Source: Pseudomonas sp. FeN3W | GTDB taxonomy: Bacteria; Pseudomonadota; Gammaproteobacteria; Pseudomonadales; Pseudomonadaceae | Length of the DNA stretch: 64,000 bases | Direction of reading: 5' to 3' | NCBI GenBank assembly: GCA_030263805.2 | Contig: CP136010.1 | Span: 4,417,001-4,481,000, forward strand | Part shown: in pieces, positions 40,962 to 50,300 of the stretch | Layout: each line of letters starts with the position of its first letter | Numbering within the stretch: the stretch's first letter is position 1 | The notes under the pieces: generated by a model | Told to the model about the DNA's origin: nothing | Database searches by the model: none | The model's input: only the letters and a program-made list of their open reading frames with translations | Position numbers and translations under genes: made by a program

Positions 40962-42586
40962 GCCTGATTCCCTTCACCCGCTGGCCCGCCGCGTTCGCCG
41001 AGCGTTATCGGCAGGCCGGCTACTGGATCGGCGAGCCGCTCAGCCACATGCTCGCGGTTCAGGTCGAAACGCAGCCGGACGCCGTCGCCGTGGTCTGTGG
41101 CGAGCGCCAGCTGAGCTACGCCGAGCTGGATGCGCTGTCCAGCAACCTCGCGCAGCGCCTGGCCAACCACGGCCTCGGCCAGGGCGATCGGGCGCTGGTG
41201 CAGCTGGGCAACCAGGCCGAGCTGTACATCGTCTTCTTCGCTCTGCTCAAGGCCGGGATCGCACCGGTCAACGCGCTGTTCAGCCACAGCCGGTTGGAGT
41301 TGCATGCCTATGCCGAGCAGATCCGCCCGCGCCTGCTGATCGCCAGCCGCCTGCACCCGCTGTTCCAGAACGACGACCTGTTTCTCGCCGAGCTGCAGCA
41401 ACGGGTACCGGAGCTCGACACGCCGTTGCTGTACGCCGATGGCCAGGCGCAGCGCAGCCTGGCGGCCTGGCTGCAGCCGGTCGCGGCCGAGCGCGATTTC
41501 GCGCCGACGCCGGCGGACGAGGTGGCCTTCTTCCAGCTCTCCGGCGGCAGCACCGGCACGCCGAAGCTGATCCCGCGTACCCACGACGACTACTACTACA
41601 GCGTGCGCCGCAGCGTGGAGCTTTGCGGCTTCGACCGCGATACCCGCTACCTCTGCGCATTGCCGGCGGCGCACAACTTCCCGCTCAGCTCGCCGGGCGC
41701 GCTGGGCGTGTTCGTCGCCGGTGGGCGCGTGGTGCTGGCGGCGGATCCGGGGCCGGCCAGCTGTTTCCCGCTGATCGCCGCGCAGCGGGTCGACGTCGCC
41801 GCGCTGGTACCGCCGGCGCTGTCGCTGTGGCTGCAGGCGGCGCCCGGCCACGAGACCGAACTGGCGTCGCTGCGGCTGCTGCAGGTCGGCGGCGCCCGGT
41901 TGCCGGACGCGCAGGCCCGACGCATTCCGCAGGTGCTCGGTTGTCGCCTGCAACAGGTGTTCGGCATGGCCGAGGGGTTGGTCAACTACACCCGCCTGGA
42001 CGATGACGACGCGCACGTCTACCTGACCCAGGGGCGGCCGATGAGCCCGGACGACGAAGTCAGGGTGGTCGACCGCGACGGCCGTCCGGTGGCGCCGGGG
42101 CAGACCGGCGCGCTGCTGACCCGCGGCCCCTACACCATCCGCGGCTATTTCCAGAGCCCCGAACACAACGCCCAGGCCTTCGATGCCGAGGGCTTCTACC
42201 GCTCCGGCGACCTGGTGCAGTTGCGCGCGGACGGCTACCTGGTGGTGGTCGGGCGGATCAAGGACCAGATCAACCGCGGCGGCGAAAAGATCGCCGCCGA
42301 AGAGGTGGAAAACCTGCTCATGGCGCATCCGGCCGTTACCCATGCCGCGCTGGTATCCATGCCTGACGAGACGATGGGCGAGAAGAGCTGTGCCTTCGTC
42401 GTCAGCGCCGACCCGGCGCTCAAGGGTGTCGCCCTGCGCAGATACCTGCGTGGCCTTGGGCTCGCCGACTACAAGCTGCCGGACCGCATCGAGCGGGTTG
42501 CCGCACTGCCCATGACGGCGGTGGGCAAGGTGGACAAGACCCGCCTGCGCCGCCACCTCGCCGAACGATTGACCGTTACCGAATAA
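40958..42586 (+). CDS. amoE: 2,3-dihydroxybenzoate-AMP ligase (EntE/DhbE/AmoE)
   Basis: 542 residues from GTG at 40958 with AAGGAGG before it. Stand-alone adenylation enzyme with core motifs FFQLSGGSTGTPKLIPRTH (A3), LPAAHNFPLSSPG (the N in place of D typical for aryl acids), QQVFGMAEGLVNYTRLDD (A5), YRSGDLV and GRIKDQINRGGEKIAAEEVE, ending with the catalytic Lys region AVGKVDKTRLR. It activates DHB and loads it on the aryl carrier domain of AmoB. Confidence 0.95.
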   Translation: MSLIPFTRWPAAFAERYRQAGYWIGEPLSHMLAVQVETQPDAVAVVCGERQLSYAELDALSSNLAQRLANHGLGQGDRALVQLGNQAELYIVFFALLKAGIAPVNALFSHSRLELHAYAEQIRPRLLIASRLHPLFQNDDLFLAELQQRVPELDTPLLYADGQAQRSLAAWLQPVAAERDFAPTPADEVAFFQLSGGSTGTPKLIPRTHDDYYYSVRRSVELCGFDRDTRYLCALPAAHNFPLSSPGALGVFVAGGRVVLAADPGPASCFPLIAAQRVDVAALVPPALSLWLQAAPGHETELASLRLLQVGGARLPDAQARRIPQVLGCRLQQVFGMAEGLVNYTRLDDDDAHVYLTQGRPMSPDDEVRVVDRDGRPVAPGQTGALLTRGPYTIRGYFQSPEHNAQAFDAEGFYRSGDLVQLRADGYLVVVGRIKDQINRGGEKIAAEEVENLLMAHPAVTHAALVSMPDETMGEKSCAFVVSADPALKGVALRRYLRGLGLADYKLPDRIERVAALPMTAVGKVDKTRLRRHLAERLTVTE

Positions 42587-42598
42587 GGACTTCGCATC

Positions 42599-43471
42599 AT
42601 GGCTATTCCTTCTCTCACGCCTTACGCACTGCCGACCGAATGGGCGGTGAACAAAGTCCAGTGGCCGGTCGAACCCGGCCGCGCGGTGCTGCTGATTCAC
42701 GACATGCAGGACTATTTCTGCGATTTCTGGGGCGCGGACAGCCCCTTCGTCACCGCGCTGGTCGAGCGCCTGGCCGCCGTGCGCGAGCGCTGCAAGGCGC
42801 TGGGCATTCCGCTGGTCTACACCGCCCAGCCCGGCCAGCAGGCCGCCGGCGAGCGAGCGCTGCTCAACGACATGTGGGGTCCCGGCATCACCCTGCACCC
42901 GGCGCGTCAGGGCATCGTCGCCGGTCTCGCGCCGGCGGCGGACGACACGGTGCTGGTCAAATGGCGCTACAGCGCCTTCCAGCGTTCGCCACTGGAGCAC
43001 ATGCTGCGCGAACTGGGCCGCGACCAACTGATCATCGGCGGCATTTACGGCCACATCGGCTGCCTGATGACCGCCTGCGACGCCTTCATGCGCGACATCC
43101 AGCCGTTCCTGCTGGCCGACGGCATCGCCGATTTCAGCCAGACCGACCACCAGATGGCGCTGAACTACGTGGCCACCCGCTGCGGCCGGGTGATCGAGTG
43201 CCGCGAGGTGCTCGAGCTGGGTCGCCCGTCGCGCCTGGCGCTGACCCGCGAGGTACTGCAGACACGCCTGCTGGGCATGCTCGACGAGATCGACGAACCG
43301 TTCGACCCCGACGAGAACCTGCTGGACTACGGTCTGGACTCGATCCAGGTGATGGCGCTGCTCAGCGAATGGCGCGAGCAGGGGCTGGAGCTGAGCTTCA
43401 CCGACCTGGCCAAGACACCGACCCTCAACGGCTGGTGGGCGCAGATCCAGCAGCACGGAGGTGCCGCATGA
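42599..43471 (+). CDS. amoB: Isochorismatase with aryl carrier domain (EntB/DhbB/AmoB)
   Basis: 290 residues. Residues 1-205 are the isochorismatase (LLIHDMQDYFCDFW, LVKWRYSAFQRSPLEHML, YGHIGCLMTACDAFMRDI), which makes 2,3-dihydro-2,3-dihydroxybenzoate. Residues 215-290 are the aryl carrier domain with phosphopantetheine serine in LLDYGLDSIQVM (about residue 245). Overlaps amoF by 4 nt. Confidence 0.95.
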   Translation: MAIPSLTPYALPTEWAVNKVQWPVEPGRAVLLIHDMQDYFCDFWGADSPFVTALVERLAAVRERCKALGIPLVYTAQPGQQAAGERALLNDMWGPGITLHPARQGIVAGLAPAADDTVLVKWRYSAFQRSPLEHMLRELGRDQLIIGGIYGHIGCLMTACDAFMRDIQPFLLADGIADFSQTDHQMALNYVATRCGRVIECREVLELGRPSRLALTREVLQTRLLGMLDEIDEPFDPDENLLDYGLDSIQVMALLSEWREQGLELSFTDLAKTPTLNGWWAQIQQHGGAA

Positions 43472-46400
43472 GGCCGCTGGGCAATGCGCAGCAGGGCCTC
43501 TGGTACGGCTACCTGCTCAACGAAGACCGTGCCATGTTCAACACCGCCGAATGCATCGCCTTTGCCGGCAAGGCGCAGGCGCCGCTGCTGATCGCCGCCG
43601 TGCGACAGGCGGTGGGCGAATGCGAGGCGCTGGCCGGGCGCTATGTCGTCGACGGCGAGGCGGTGCTCTTCGAACCCTGCGAACTGCCGCTGGACGTGGC
43701 GCAGCTGGACGTACCGGCGTGCGCCGATGCCGAGGCCTGGGTGCGCGACTGGGCGCTGGCCGATCTCCGCCAGCCGTTCGACCTGGAGCGCGAGCTGGCC
43801 TGCCGCTTCGTGCTGCTGCAGGCCGCCGGGCAGGATTTCCTCTACAGCTGCGTGCACCACATCGCCCTCGACGGCTACGGCACCAACCTGCTCTACCAGC
43901 GCATCGCCGAACTCTACAGCGCCGCCGTGCGCGGCGAGCCGGCGCCGGCCTGCGGCTTCGGCCGCTACGCCGAGGTGCTCGCCGAGGATGCCGCGCGCGA
44001 CGCCCAGGGGCGAACTGCCGCCGCGCGCGGCTACTGGCTGGAGACCTACTCGCGGCTGCCAGCGCCGGTCAGTTTCAGCGAGCGCAGCGCGCCGATCTCG
44101 GCGACTTTCGTGCGCCACGGCGCGCGCTTTCCGGCACCGTTGTGGCAGGCGCTGAACACCACCGCCCAAGCCCATGGCGTCGGCTGGGCCGATCTGCTGC
44201 TGGCCGGGCTCAGTGCCCAGCTGCGCCAGGTCAGCGGCAGCGATGCCCAGGTATTCGGGCTGATGGTGATGAACCGCATCGGTTCGGCCGCGTTCAACGT
44301 GCCCTGCATGCAGATGAACATCGCCCCGCTGTGCCTGGAAACGGACGCTGGCGCCGACCTGATCGCCAGCGCCCGGAGCATCGCCAAGCTGCGCCGTGGC
44401 AGCCGCAAGCACCAGCATTACCGCTACGAAGCGCTGCGCCGCGACCTCGGTCGCGTCGGCGGCGAGCAGCGGCTGTTCGGCCCGCTGGTCAACATCATGC
44501 CGTTCGATCGCCCGCTGGCCTACGGCGAGCTGCCGGCGCGCACGCTGAACCTCAGCGCCGGGCCGGTGGAGGACCTGACCCTGGAGGTGCAGGTCGGCGC
44601 CGACGGCATTCCGCAGCTGGACTACGACGCCAACCCGGCCTGCTACAGCGCCGCGCACCTGCAGGCGCTGCAGGAAGAACTGTTCGAGCTGCTCGGCCGC
44701 TGGCTGGCGAAACCCGAGACGCCGCGCGACAGGCTGCTCGAGGCCTGGATGGCCGACTACCGATTTCGCCAGCGCCTGAACGCGCCGGCCGCGGAACAGG
44801 CGCAGCTGGGCGAGGTGCCCAGCGTGCTGGCGGCGATCCGCAACCATGCTGCGCGCCAGCCGGAACGCATCGCGCTGTGCCAGGGCGAGCGCCGGCTGAA
44901 CTATGCCGCGCTGCTGGCGCGTGCCGAGGAGATCGCCGCGGCGCTGGCGGAGCAGGGTGTGCGGCCCGGCGAGCGGGTCGGGGTGATGCTCGCGCGCTCG
45001 CCCGAGGCGATCGTCGCCCAGCTCGGTGTGCTGCTGGCGGGCGCCGTCTATGTGCCACTGGATGCCGAGCAGCCGGCCGAGCGGCAGCGACTGATCTGCG
45101 CCAGTGCAGAACTGGCGCTGGTGATCACCGAGGCGGCCTACCGCCATCGCCTGGCGGACAGCTACGCCGGACCGATCCAGCTGCTCGGCCAGCTCGCCAG
45201 CAGCACGCGTCGGCATGCGCCGCGCAGCGGCGAGGCGGCGGCCTACCTGATGTTCACTTCCGGCTCCACCGGCGCGCCGAAGGGCGTGGAGATCAGCCAT
45301 CGCGCGCTGGACCACTTCAGTGCGGCGGCGCGGCTGCGCTACGGCGTGACGGCGGACGACCGCATGCTGCAGTTCGCGCCGTTCAACTTCGACGCCAGCA
45401 TCGAGGAAGTCTTCGTCAGCCTGAGCGCCGGCGCCACCCTGGTGCTGCGTACCGATGCGCTGCTGCAGTCGATCGATGCCTTCGTCGACGGGCTCCAGAA
45501 GCAGGCGATCGGCATCGTCGACCTGCCCACGGCGTTCTGGAATGAGTGGGTGGTGGCGCTGCGCAGCGGCCAGGCACGGATTCCGGCCGGGCTGAAGACG
45601 GTGATCATCGGCGGCGAGGCGGTATTCCCCGAACAGCTGGCCGCCTGGCAGCGCGTGGCCGGGCCGCAACTGCGGCTGATCAACACCTATGGGCCGACCG
45701 AGGCCACGGTGGTCGCCAGCAGCTGCGACCTGCAGCAGGTCGATGCCAGCGCCGCCTGCCTGCCCATCGGCCAGCCGCTGGCGACGGTACAGACGCTGGT
45801 GCTCGACCGCGGCGACCGCCCGGCCGCCGAAGGCGAGCTGGTGCTCTGCGGTCCGCAATTGGCCAACGGTTATCTCAACAGCGACTCCGCGGCCTTCGCC
45901 CGCCTGCGCATCGGCGCGCAAGAAGAAACGGTCTACCGCACCGGCGACCGCGTGCGCCACGTCGATGGCCAACTGGTCTACCTCGGCCGGCTGGACAACG
46001 AATTCAAGATCAGCGGCTACCGCATCCAGCCCGGCGAGGTCGAGGCGCGCCTGCTGGCGCTGGACGGCGTCGACGAAGCCTGCGTGCTCGGCCTGGAACT
46101 GGGTGGCGGCCTGCGCCGGCTGGTGGCCTTCGTCGCCGGCCCCTGCGACGACCTGCGTGCTATTCGCCGTGAGCTGGGCCAGGTACTACCGGCGGCGATG
46201 GTGCCGACCGACTACCGCCACTACCGCGCCCTGCCGCGTACCGGCAGCAACAAGCTCGACCGCAAGCGCCTGCAGGCCGAGTACCTGCAGGGTGCGACCA
46301 CGCGGGCGCTGGACGATGCCACCCAGCAGCGGGTCAGCGCCATCTGGCAGCAGATCCTCGGCGTCGGCGGCATCCAGGCGCAGGACAACTTCTTCGAGCT

Positions 46401-46569
46401 CGGCGGCCAGTCGTTGCAGACCATCCAGATCGTCAACCGCCTGGCCGCCGAGTTCGGCACCGCGGTGAAGGTCTCGGACGTGTTCGACAACCCCTGTCTG
46501 GCGGATTTCTGCCGCTTCCTCGATAGCCGCCTGCGGCAGGGGCAAGCGCAGGTGGAAACGGTCTGGTGA
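43468..46569 (+). CDS. amoF: Nonribosomal peptide synthetase C-A-PCP, lysine-type (AmoF-like)
   Basis: 1033 residues. Condensation domain 1-430 (HHIALDG at about 130); adenylation domain about 450-930 (MFTSGSTGAPKG at about 594, INTYGPTEATV, YRTGDRV, GRLDNEFKISGYRIQPGE, and the final catalytic Lys region GSNKLDRKRL); carrier domain with Ser in ELGGQSLQTIQ (about 979). There is no thioesterase. Reading the ten specificity positions gives D-A-E-D-I-G-T-V-V-K, close to codes known for lysine in catechol siderophore synthetases. It lies where amoF lies in amonabactin clusters. Start ATG overlaps the amoB stop by 4 nt. Confidence 0.9.
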   Translation: MRPLGNAQQGLWYGYLLNEDRAMFNTAECIAFAGKAQAPLLIAAVRQAVGECEALAGRYVVDGEAVLFEPCELPLDVAQLDVPACADAEAWVRDWALADLRQPFDLERELACRFVLLQAAGQDFLYSCVHHIALDGYGTNLLYQRIAELYSAAVRGEPAPACGFGRYAEVLAEDAARDAQGRTAAARGYWLETYSRLPAPVSFSERSAPISATFVRHGARFPAPLWQALNTTAQAHGVGWADLLLAGLSAQLRQVSGSDAQVFGLMVMNRIGSAAFNVPCMQMNIAPLCLETDAGADLIASARSIAKLRRGSRKHQHYRYEALRRDLGRVGGEQRLFGPLVNIMPFDRPLAYGELPARTLNLSAGPVEDLTLEVQVGADGIPQLDYDANPACYSAAHLQALQEELFELLGRWLAKPETPRDRLLEAWMADYRFRQRLNAPAAEQAQLGEVPSVLAAIRNHAARQPERIALCQGERRLNYAALLARAEEIAAALAEQGVRPGERVGVMLARSPEAIVAQLGVLLAGAVYVPLDAEQPAERQRLICASAELALVITEAAYRHRLADSYAGPIQLLGQLASSTRRHAPRSGEAAAYLMFTSGSTGAPKGVEISHRALDHFSAAARLRYGVTADDRMLQFAPFNFDASIEEVFVSLSAGATLVLRTDALLQSIDAFVDGLQKQAIGIVDLPTAFWNEWVVALRSGQARIPAGLKTVIIGGEAVFPEQLAAWQRVAGPQLRLINTYGPTEATVVASSCDLQQVDASAACLPIGQPLATVQTLVLDRGDRPAAEGELVLCGPQLANGYLNSDSAAFARLRIGAQEETVYRTGDRVRHVDGQLVYLGRLDNEFKISGYRIQPGEVEARLLALDGVDEACVLGLELGGGLRRLVAFVAGPCDDLRAIRRELGQVLPAAMVPTDYRHYRALPRTGSNKLDRKRLQAEYLQGATTRALDDATQQRVSAIWQQILGVGGIQAQDNFFELGGQSLQTIQIVNRLAAEFGTAVKVSDVFDNPCLADFCRFLDSRLRQGQAQVETVW

Positions 46570-46579
46570 GGAGATGCGG

Positions 46580-47338
46580 ATGACACAGCAGATGGATTTT
46601 CACGGGCGGCACATCTGGGTCACCGGCGCCGGTCAGGGCATCGGCCGCGCGGTGGCCGAGGGTTTCGCCCGGCTCGGCGGCGAGGTGGTGGGGCTGGACC
46701 AGGCCTTCCCGGAGTGTGACTACGGCTACCGCACCTATGTGCTCGACGTCAGCGATGCCGCGGCCGTGCACCGGGCCTGCGCCGAACTGCTGGCGCCGGG
46801 GCAGGGCATCGACGTGCTCGCCAGCGTCGCCGGCATCCTGCGTCTGGGCGCGATCGAGGAACTGAGCTTGGCCGACTGGGACGACTCGCTGCGGGTCAAC
46901 CTGTCCGGGCCGTTCTACCTGCTGCGCGAGCTGCTGCCGCGTTTCAAGGCGCAGCGCCGCGGTGCGGTGGTGGCGGTGAGCAGCAATGCGACCCGGGTGC
47001 CGCGCATGCAGATGGCGGCCTACGCGGCGTCCAAGGCCGCGCTGACCAGCTTGATTCGCACCGCCGGGCTGGAACTCGCGACCTGCGGCGTGCGCTGCAA
47101 CCTGGTGTCGCCGGGTTCCACCGATACCGCCATGCAGCGCGGCATGTGGGCCGACGACAGCGGCCGGACGCGGACCATCGCCGGCTTCCCCGAGCAGTTC
47201 AAGCTCGGCATCCCGCTGCAGAAGATCGCCACGCCCGAGGAGGTGGCCAACACCGTGCTGTTCCTCGCCTCGGACCTGGCCAGCCACATCACCCTGCAGG
47301 ACATCGTCGTCGACGGCGGCGCCACCCTGGCAGCCTGA
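46580..47338 (+). CDS. amoA: 2,3-dihydro-2,3-dihydroxybenzoate dehydrogenase (EntA/DhbA/AmoA)
   Basis: 252 residues from the second ATG, which has better spacing from GAGGAG than the ATG at 46574. SDR with VTGAGQGIG, SVAGILRLG (the VAG-L pattern typical of EntA), AVSSNATRVPRMQMAAYAASKAA with YxxxK, and a C-terminal DIVVDGGATLAA. It makes 2,3-dihydroxybenzoate. Placed between two NRPS genes as in the amo cluster of Aeromonas. Confidence 0.94.
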   Translation: MTQQMDFHGRHIWVTGAGQGIGRAVAEGFARLGGEVVGLDQAFPECDYGYRTYVLDVSDAAAVHRACAELLAPGQGIDVLASVAGILRLGAIEELSLADWDDSLRVNLSGPFYLLRELLPRFKAQRRGAVVAVSSNATRVPRMQMAAYAASKAALTSLIRTAGLELATCGVRCNLVSPGSTDTAMQRGMWADDSGRTRTIAGFPEQFKLGIPLQKIATPEEVANTVLFLASDLASHITLQDIVVDGGATLAA

Positions 47339-47348
47339 GAGGTAGCAG

Positions 47349-50300
47349 ATGCACGACAACATCATCGGTCTGCTCCGGCAGCTCGCCGGGCAAGGCGTAC
47401 ACCTGGCGCTCAACGCCCAGGGCCAGTTGGTCTCGCAGTCGAGCAAGGAGGCGCTGACCCCCGAGCTGGGCCAGCTGATCCGCGACCACCGCGACGCCAT
47501 CGTCCGCTGCCTGCGGGCGCGCCAGGCGTTCGAGGCGCCCATCGAGCCGCGTCACGCCGAGGCCGGCCCGCTGTCCTCGTCGCAGAGCGGGCTGTGGTTC
47601 ATCGAGCAATACCAGGAGCACTCGCACCTGTACAACATGCCGGTGTTCTTCCGCCTCGACGGCGAGCTGGACGTGGCGGCGCTGGAGTTCGCCTTCGATG
47701 CCCTGGTGCGGCGCCACGCCAGCCTGCGCACGCGCTTTTTGCGCAACGCCGAAGGCAAGGGCGAGCAGCAGATCTTCGCCCATCGCGGCTTCGCCCTGGT
47801 CCACGAAGACTTCACCGGGCTGGAGGCGTCGGCCCGCGAGGCGCGGGTGGCCGAACGGGTGCGCGAGGAAATCGAGCGGCCATTCGACCTCGCCAGCGGC
47901 GAGCTGACCCGCGTGCACCTGCTGCGCCTGGGTGCGCGCGAGCACGTGCTGCTGATCAACCAGCACCACATCATTTCCGATGGCTGGTCGGTGAAGAACA
48001 TGTTCGCCGACCTCAAGACCGCCTTCCTCGCCTACCAGAATCGCCAGCCGCTGGACTGGGGCGAGCCGCCGCTGACCTTCATCGACTACGCGCACTGGTT
48101 CAACTCGCCGCTGTTTCGCGATTACCACGCCGAATACAAACCGTTCTGGGTCGAGCGCCTGGCCGGTATCCCCGAGGTGCACAGCCTGCCGCTGGACCGG
48201 CCGCGCCCGGCGCAGCAGACCAGCGGCGGCGCGCTGGTGTTCTCGACCATCGACAACGACCTGTGGACGCGCTTCAAGCAGCTCTGCCAGCGCCACAGCG
48301 CCTCGCCGTTCATCGGCCTGCACGCATTGTTCGCGCTGCTGCTGGCGCGCCACAGCGGCGAGCGCGACATCGTGATCGGCACGCCGCTGGCCTACCGCGA
48401 GCGCCCGGATATCGAGGCGCTGGTGGGCTTTTTCGTCAACACCCTGGTGCTGCGCACGCAGCTGCCCGAGCGCCAGGCATTCAGCGACTATCTGCGCCAG
48501 TGCCGGCAGGACGATCTGGAAGCCTTCGACCACCAGCTGTACCGCTTCGAGGCCCTCGGCGAGGCCCTGGGCATGGACCGCCACACGGCGATCAACCCGA
48601 TCTTCCAGATCATGCTGGTGTACCAGGCGCGGGTGGATTTCAACGACCTGATCCCCGGTTGCAATGCAGTGGAGGAAACCTCCCCGGCGCTGCCGGCCAA
48701 GACCGATATCTCGGTGAAGGTCACCGAGCTGATGGACTCGGTGCGCATCGACTGGTTGTACGCCACCGCGCTGTTCGAGCGCGGCACCGTCGAAGGCTAT
48801 GCCAGCCGCTTGCTGCGGCTGCTGCAGGCGGTGGTCGCCGACCCCGCGCAGGACATCTGGCAATTGCCGCTGCTCGACGACGAACTGCTGCGTGCCACCG
48901 GCGAGCGGCTGGCGGCGCTGCCGAAGGCCTATCCGCGTGGGCTGACGCCGCTGTCGCTGTTCGAGGGTTGGGCACGTCGACAACCGCAGGCCGTGGCGCT
49001 GCATGAAGGTGACGGCGGCATCGGCTACGCCGAACTCGATGCGCGAGCCAACCGCCTGGCGCACTGGCTGCAGGCCGAGGGCTGCCAGCCTGGGGCGCTG
49101 ATCGGGGTGCTGGCGCGGCGCGAGAACGCCTTCGCCGTCGCCGCGCTCGCGGTGTGGAAGGCCGGCTGCGCCTATGTGCCGCTGGACCCGGATTACCCGG
49201 CCGAGCGCATCGCGCACATCGTCGCCGACGCCGGGCTCGACCTGCTGCTCGGTGCCGGCGCCGCGCCGTTCGCGCTGGATGGCCTGCGTTGGGTCGACCT
49301 GAGCGCCGCCGCGCTGTGCGCGCAACTTGATGCGCAGTCGCCCGCGCCGCCGCGCAGTGACGAACCGCAGCAGCTGGCGCAGGTGATCTATACCTCCGGC
49401 TCCACCGGTTTGCCCAAGGGCGTGATGGTCGAGCACGGCGCGCTGGCCAACCTGCTGCTGGACCACGGCCGTCGCCTCGAGATCGGCCCGGGCGACCGCA
49501 TGCTCGACTGCATGTCGCTGTCCTTCGATGCCGGCAACATGTGCGCGCTGCTGCCGCTGAGCCACGGCGCCTGCCTGCTCTGGGCCGACCCCGGCGAGGG
49601 GCTGCTGGACGAGATCGAGCGCACGCGCACCAGCCATATGATCTTCGCCACCGCGCTGCTGGCGACCCTGCCGGCGCGGCCGCTGCCGGCGATGAAGGCG
49701 GTGGGCTTCGGCGGCGAGGCCTGCCCGCCGGCACTGGCCGAGCGCTGGGGCCGGCAGTTCCGCCTGATCGACATGTACGGCCCGACCGAGGCCACCGTCA
49801 CCGCGCTGACCAAGCTCATCGAGCCCGGCGCGACGCCGAGCATCGGCCGGCCGATCGACGGCATGCAGGCGCTGGTGCTCGATGCGCACGGCCGGCTCTG
49901 TCCGGTCGGCGTGCCGGGCGAGCTGTGCCTGGCCGGGCTGGGCCTGGCGCGCGGCTACCTGAACCAGCCGCAGCGCAGCGCCGCGGTGTTCCGCGAGCAC
50001 GAGATCGCCGGGGTCAGGGTACGCCTGTACCACACCGGAGACCGCGCACGCCTGCTGGGCAACGGCGAGTACCAATACCTCGGTCGCATCGACGAGCAGA
50101 TCAAGCTGCGCGGTTATCGCATCGAGCCCGGCGAGATCGAGGCGCAGCTGGGCATTGGCTGCCCGGCGTTGCAGCAGATCAAGGTCATCGTCACCCGCCA
50201 GGGCCGGCGCCAGGCCCTGGTGGCCTACGCCTCGGTCAAGCCGGGCACCGCTGTGCCGGAGGCGGACGCCATCCTCCAGGACGTGGCGCGGCGCCTGCCG

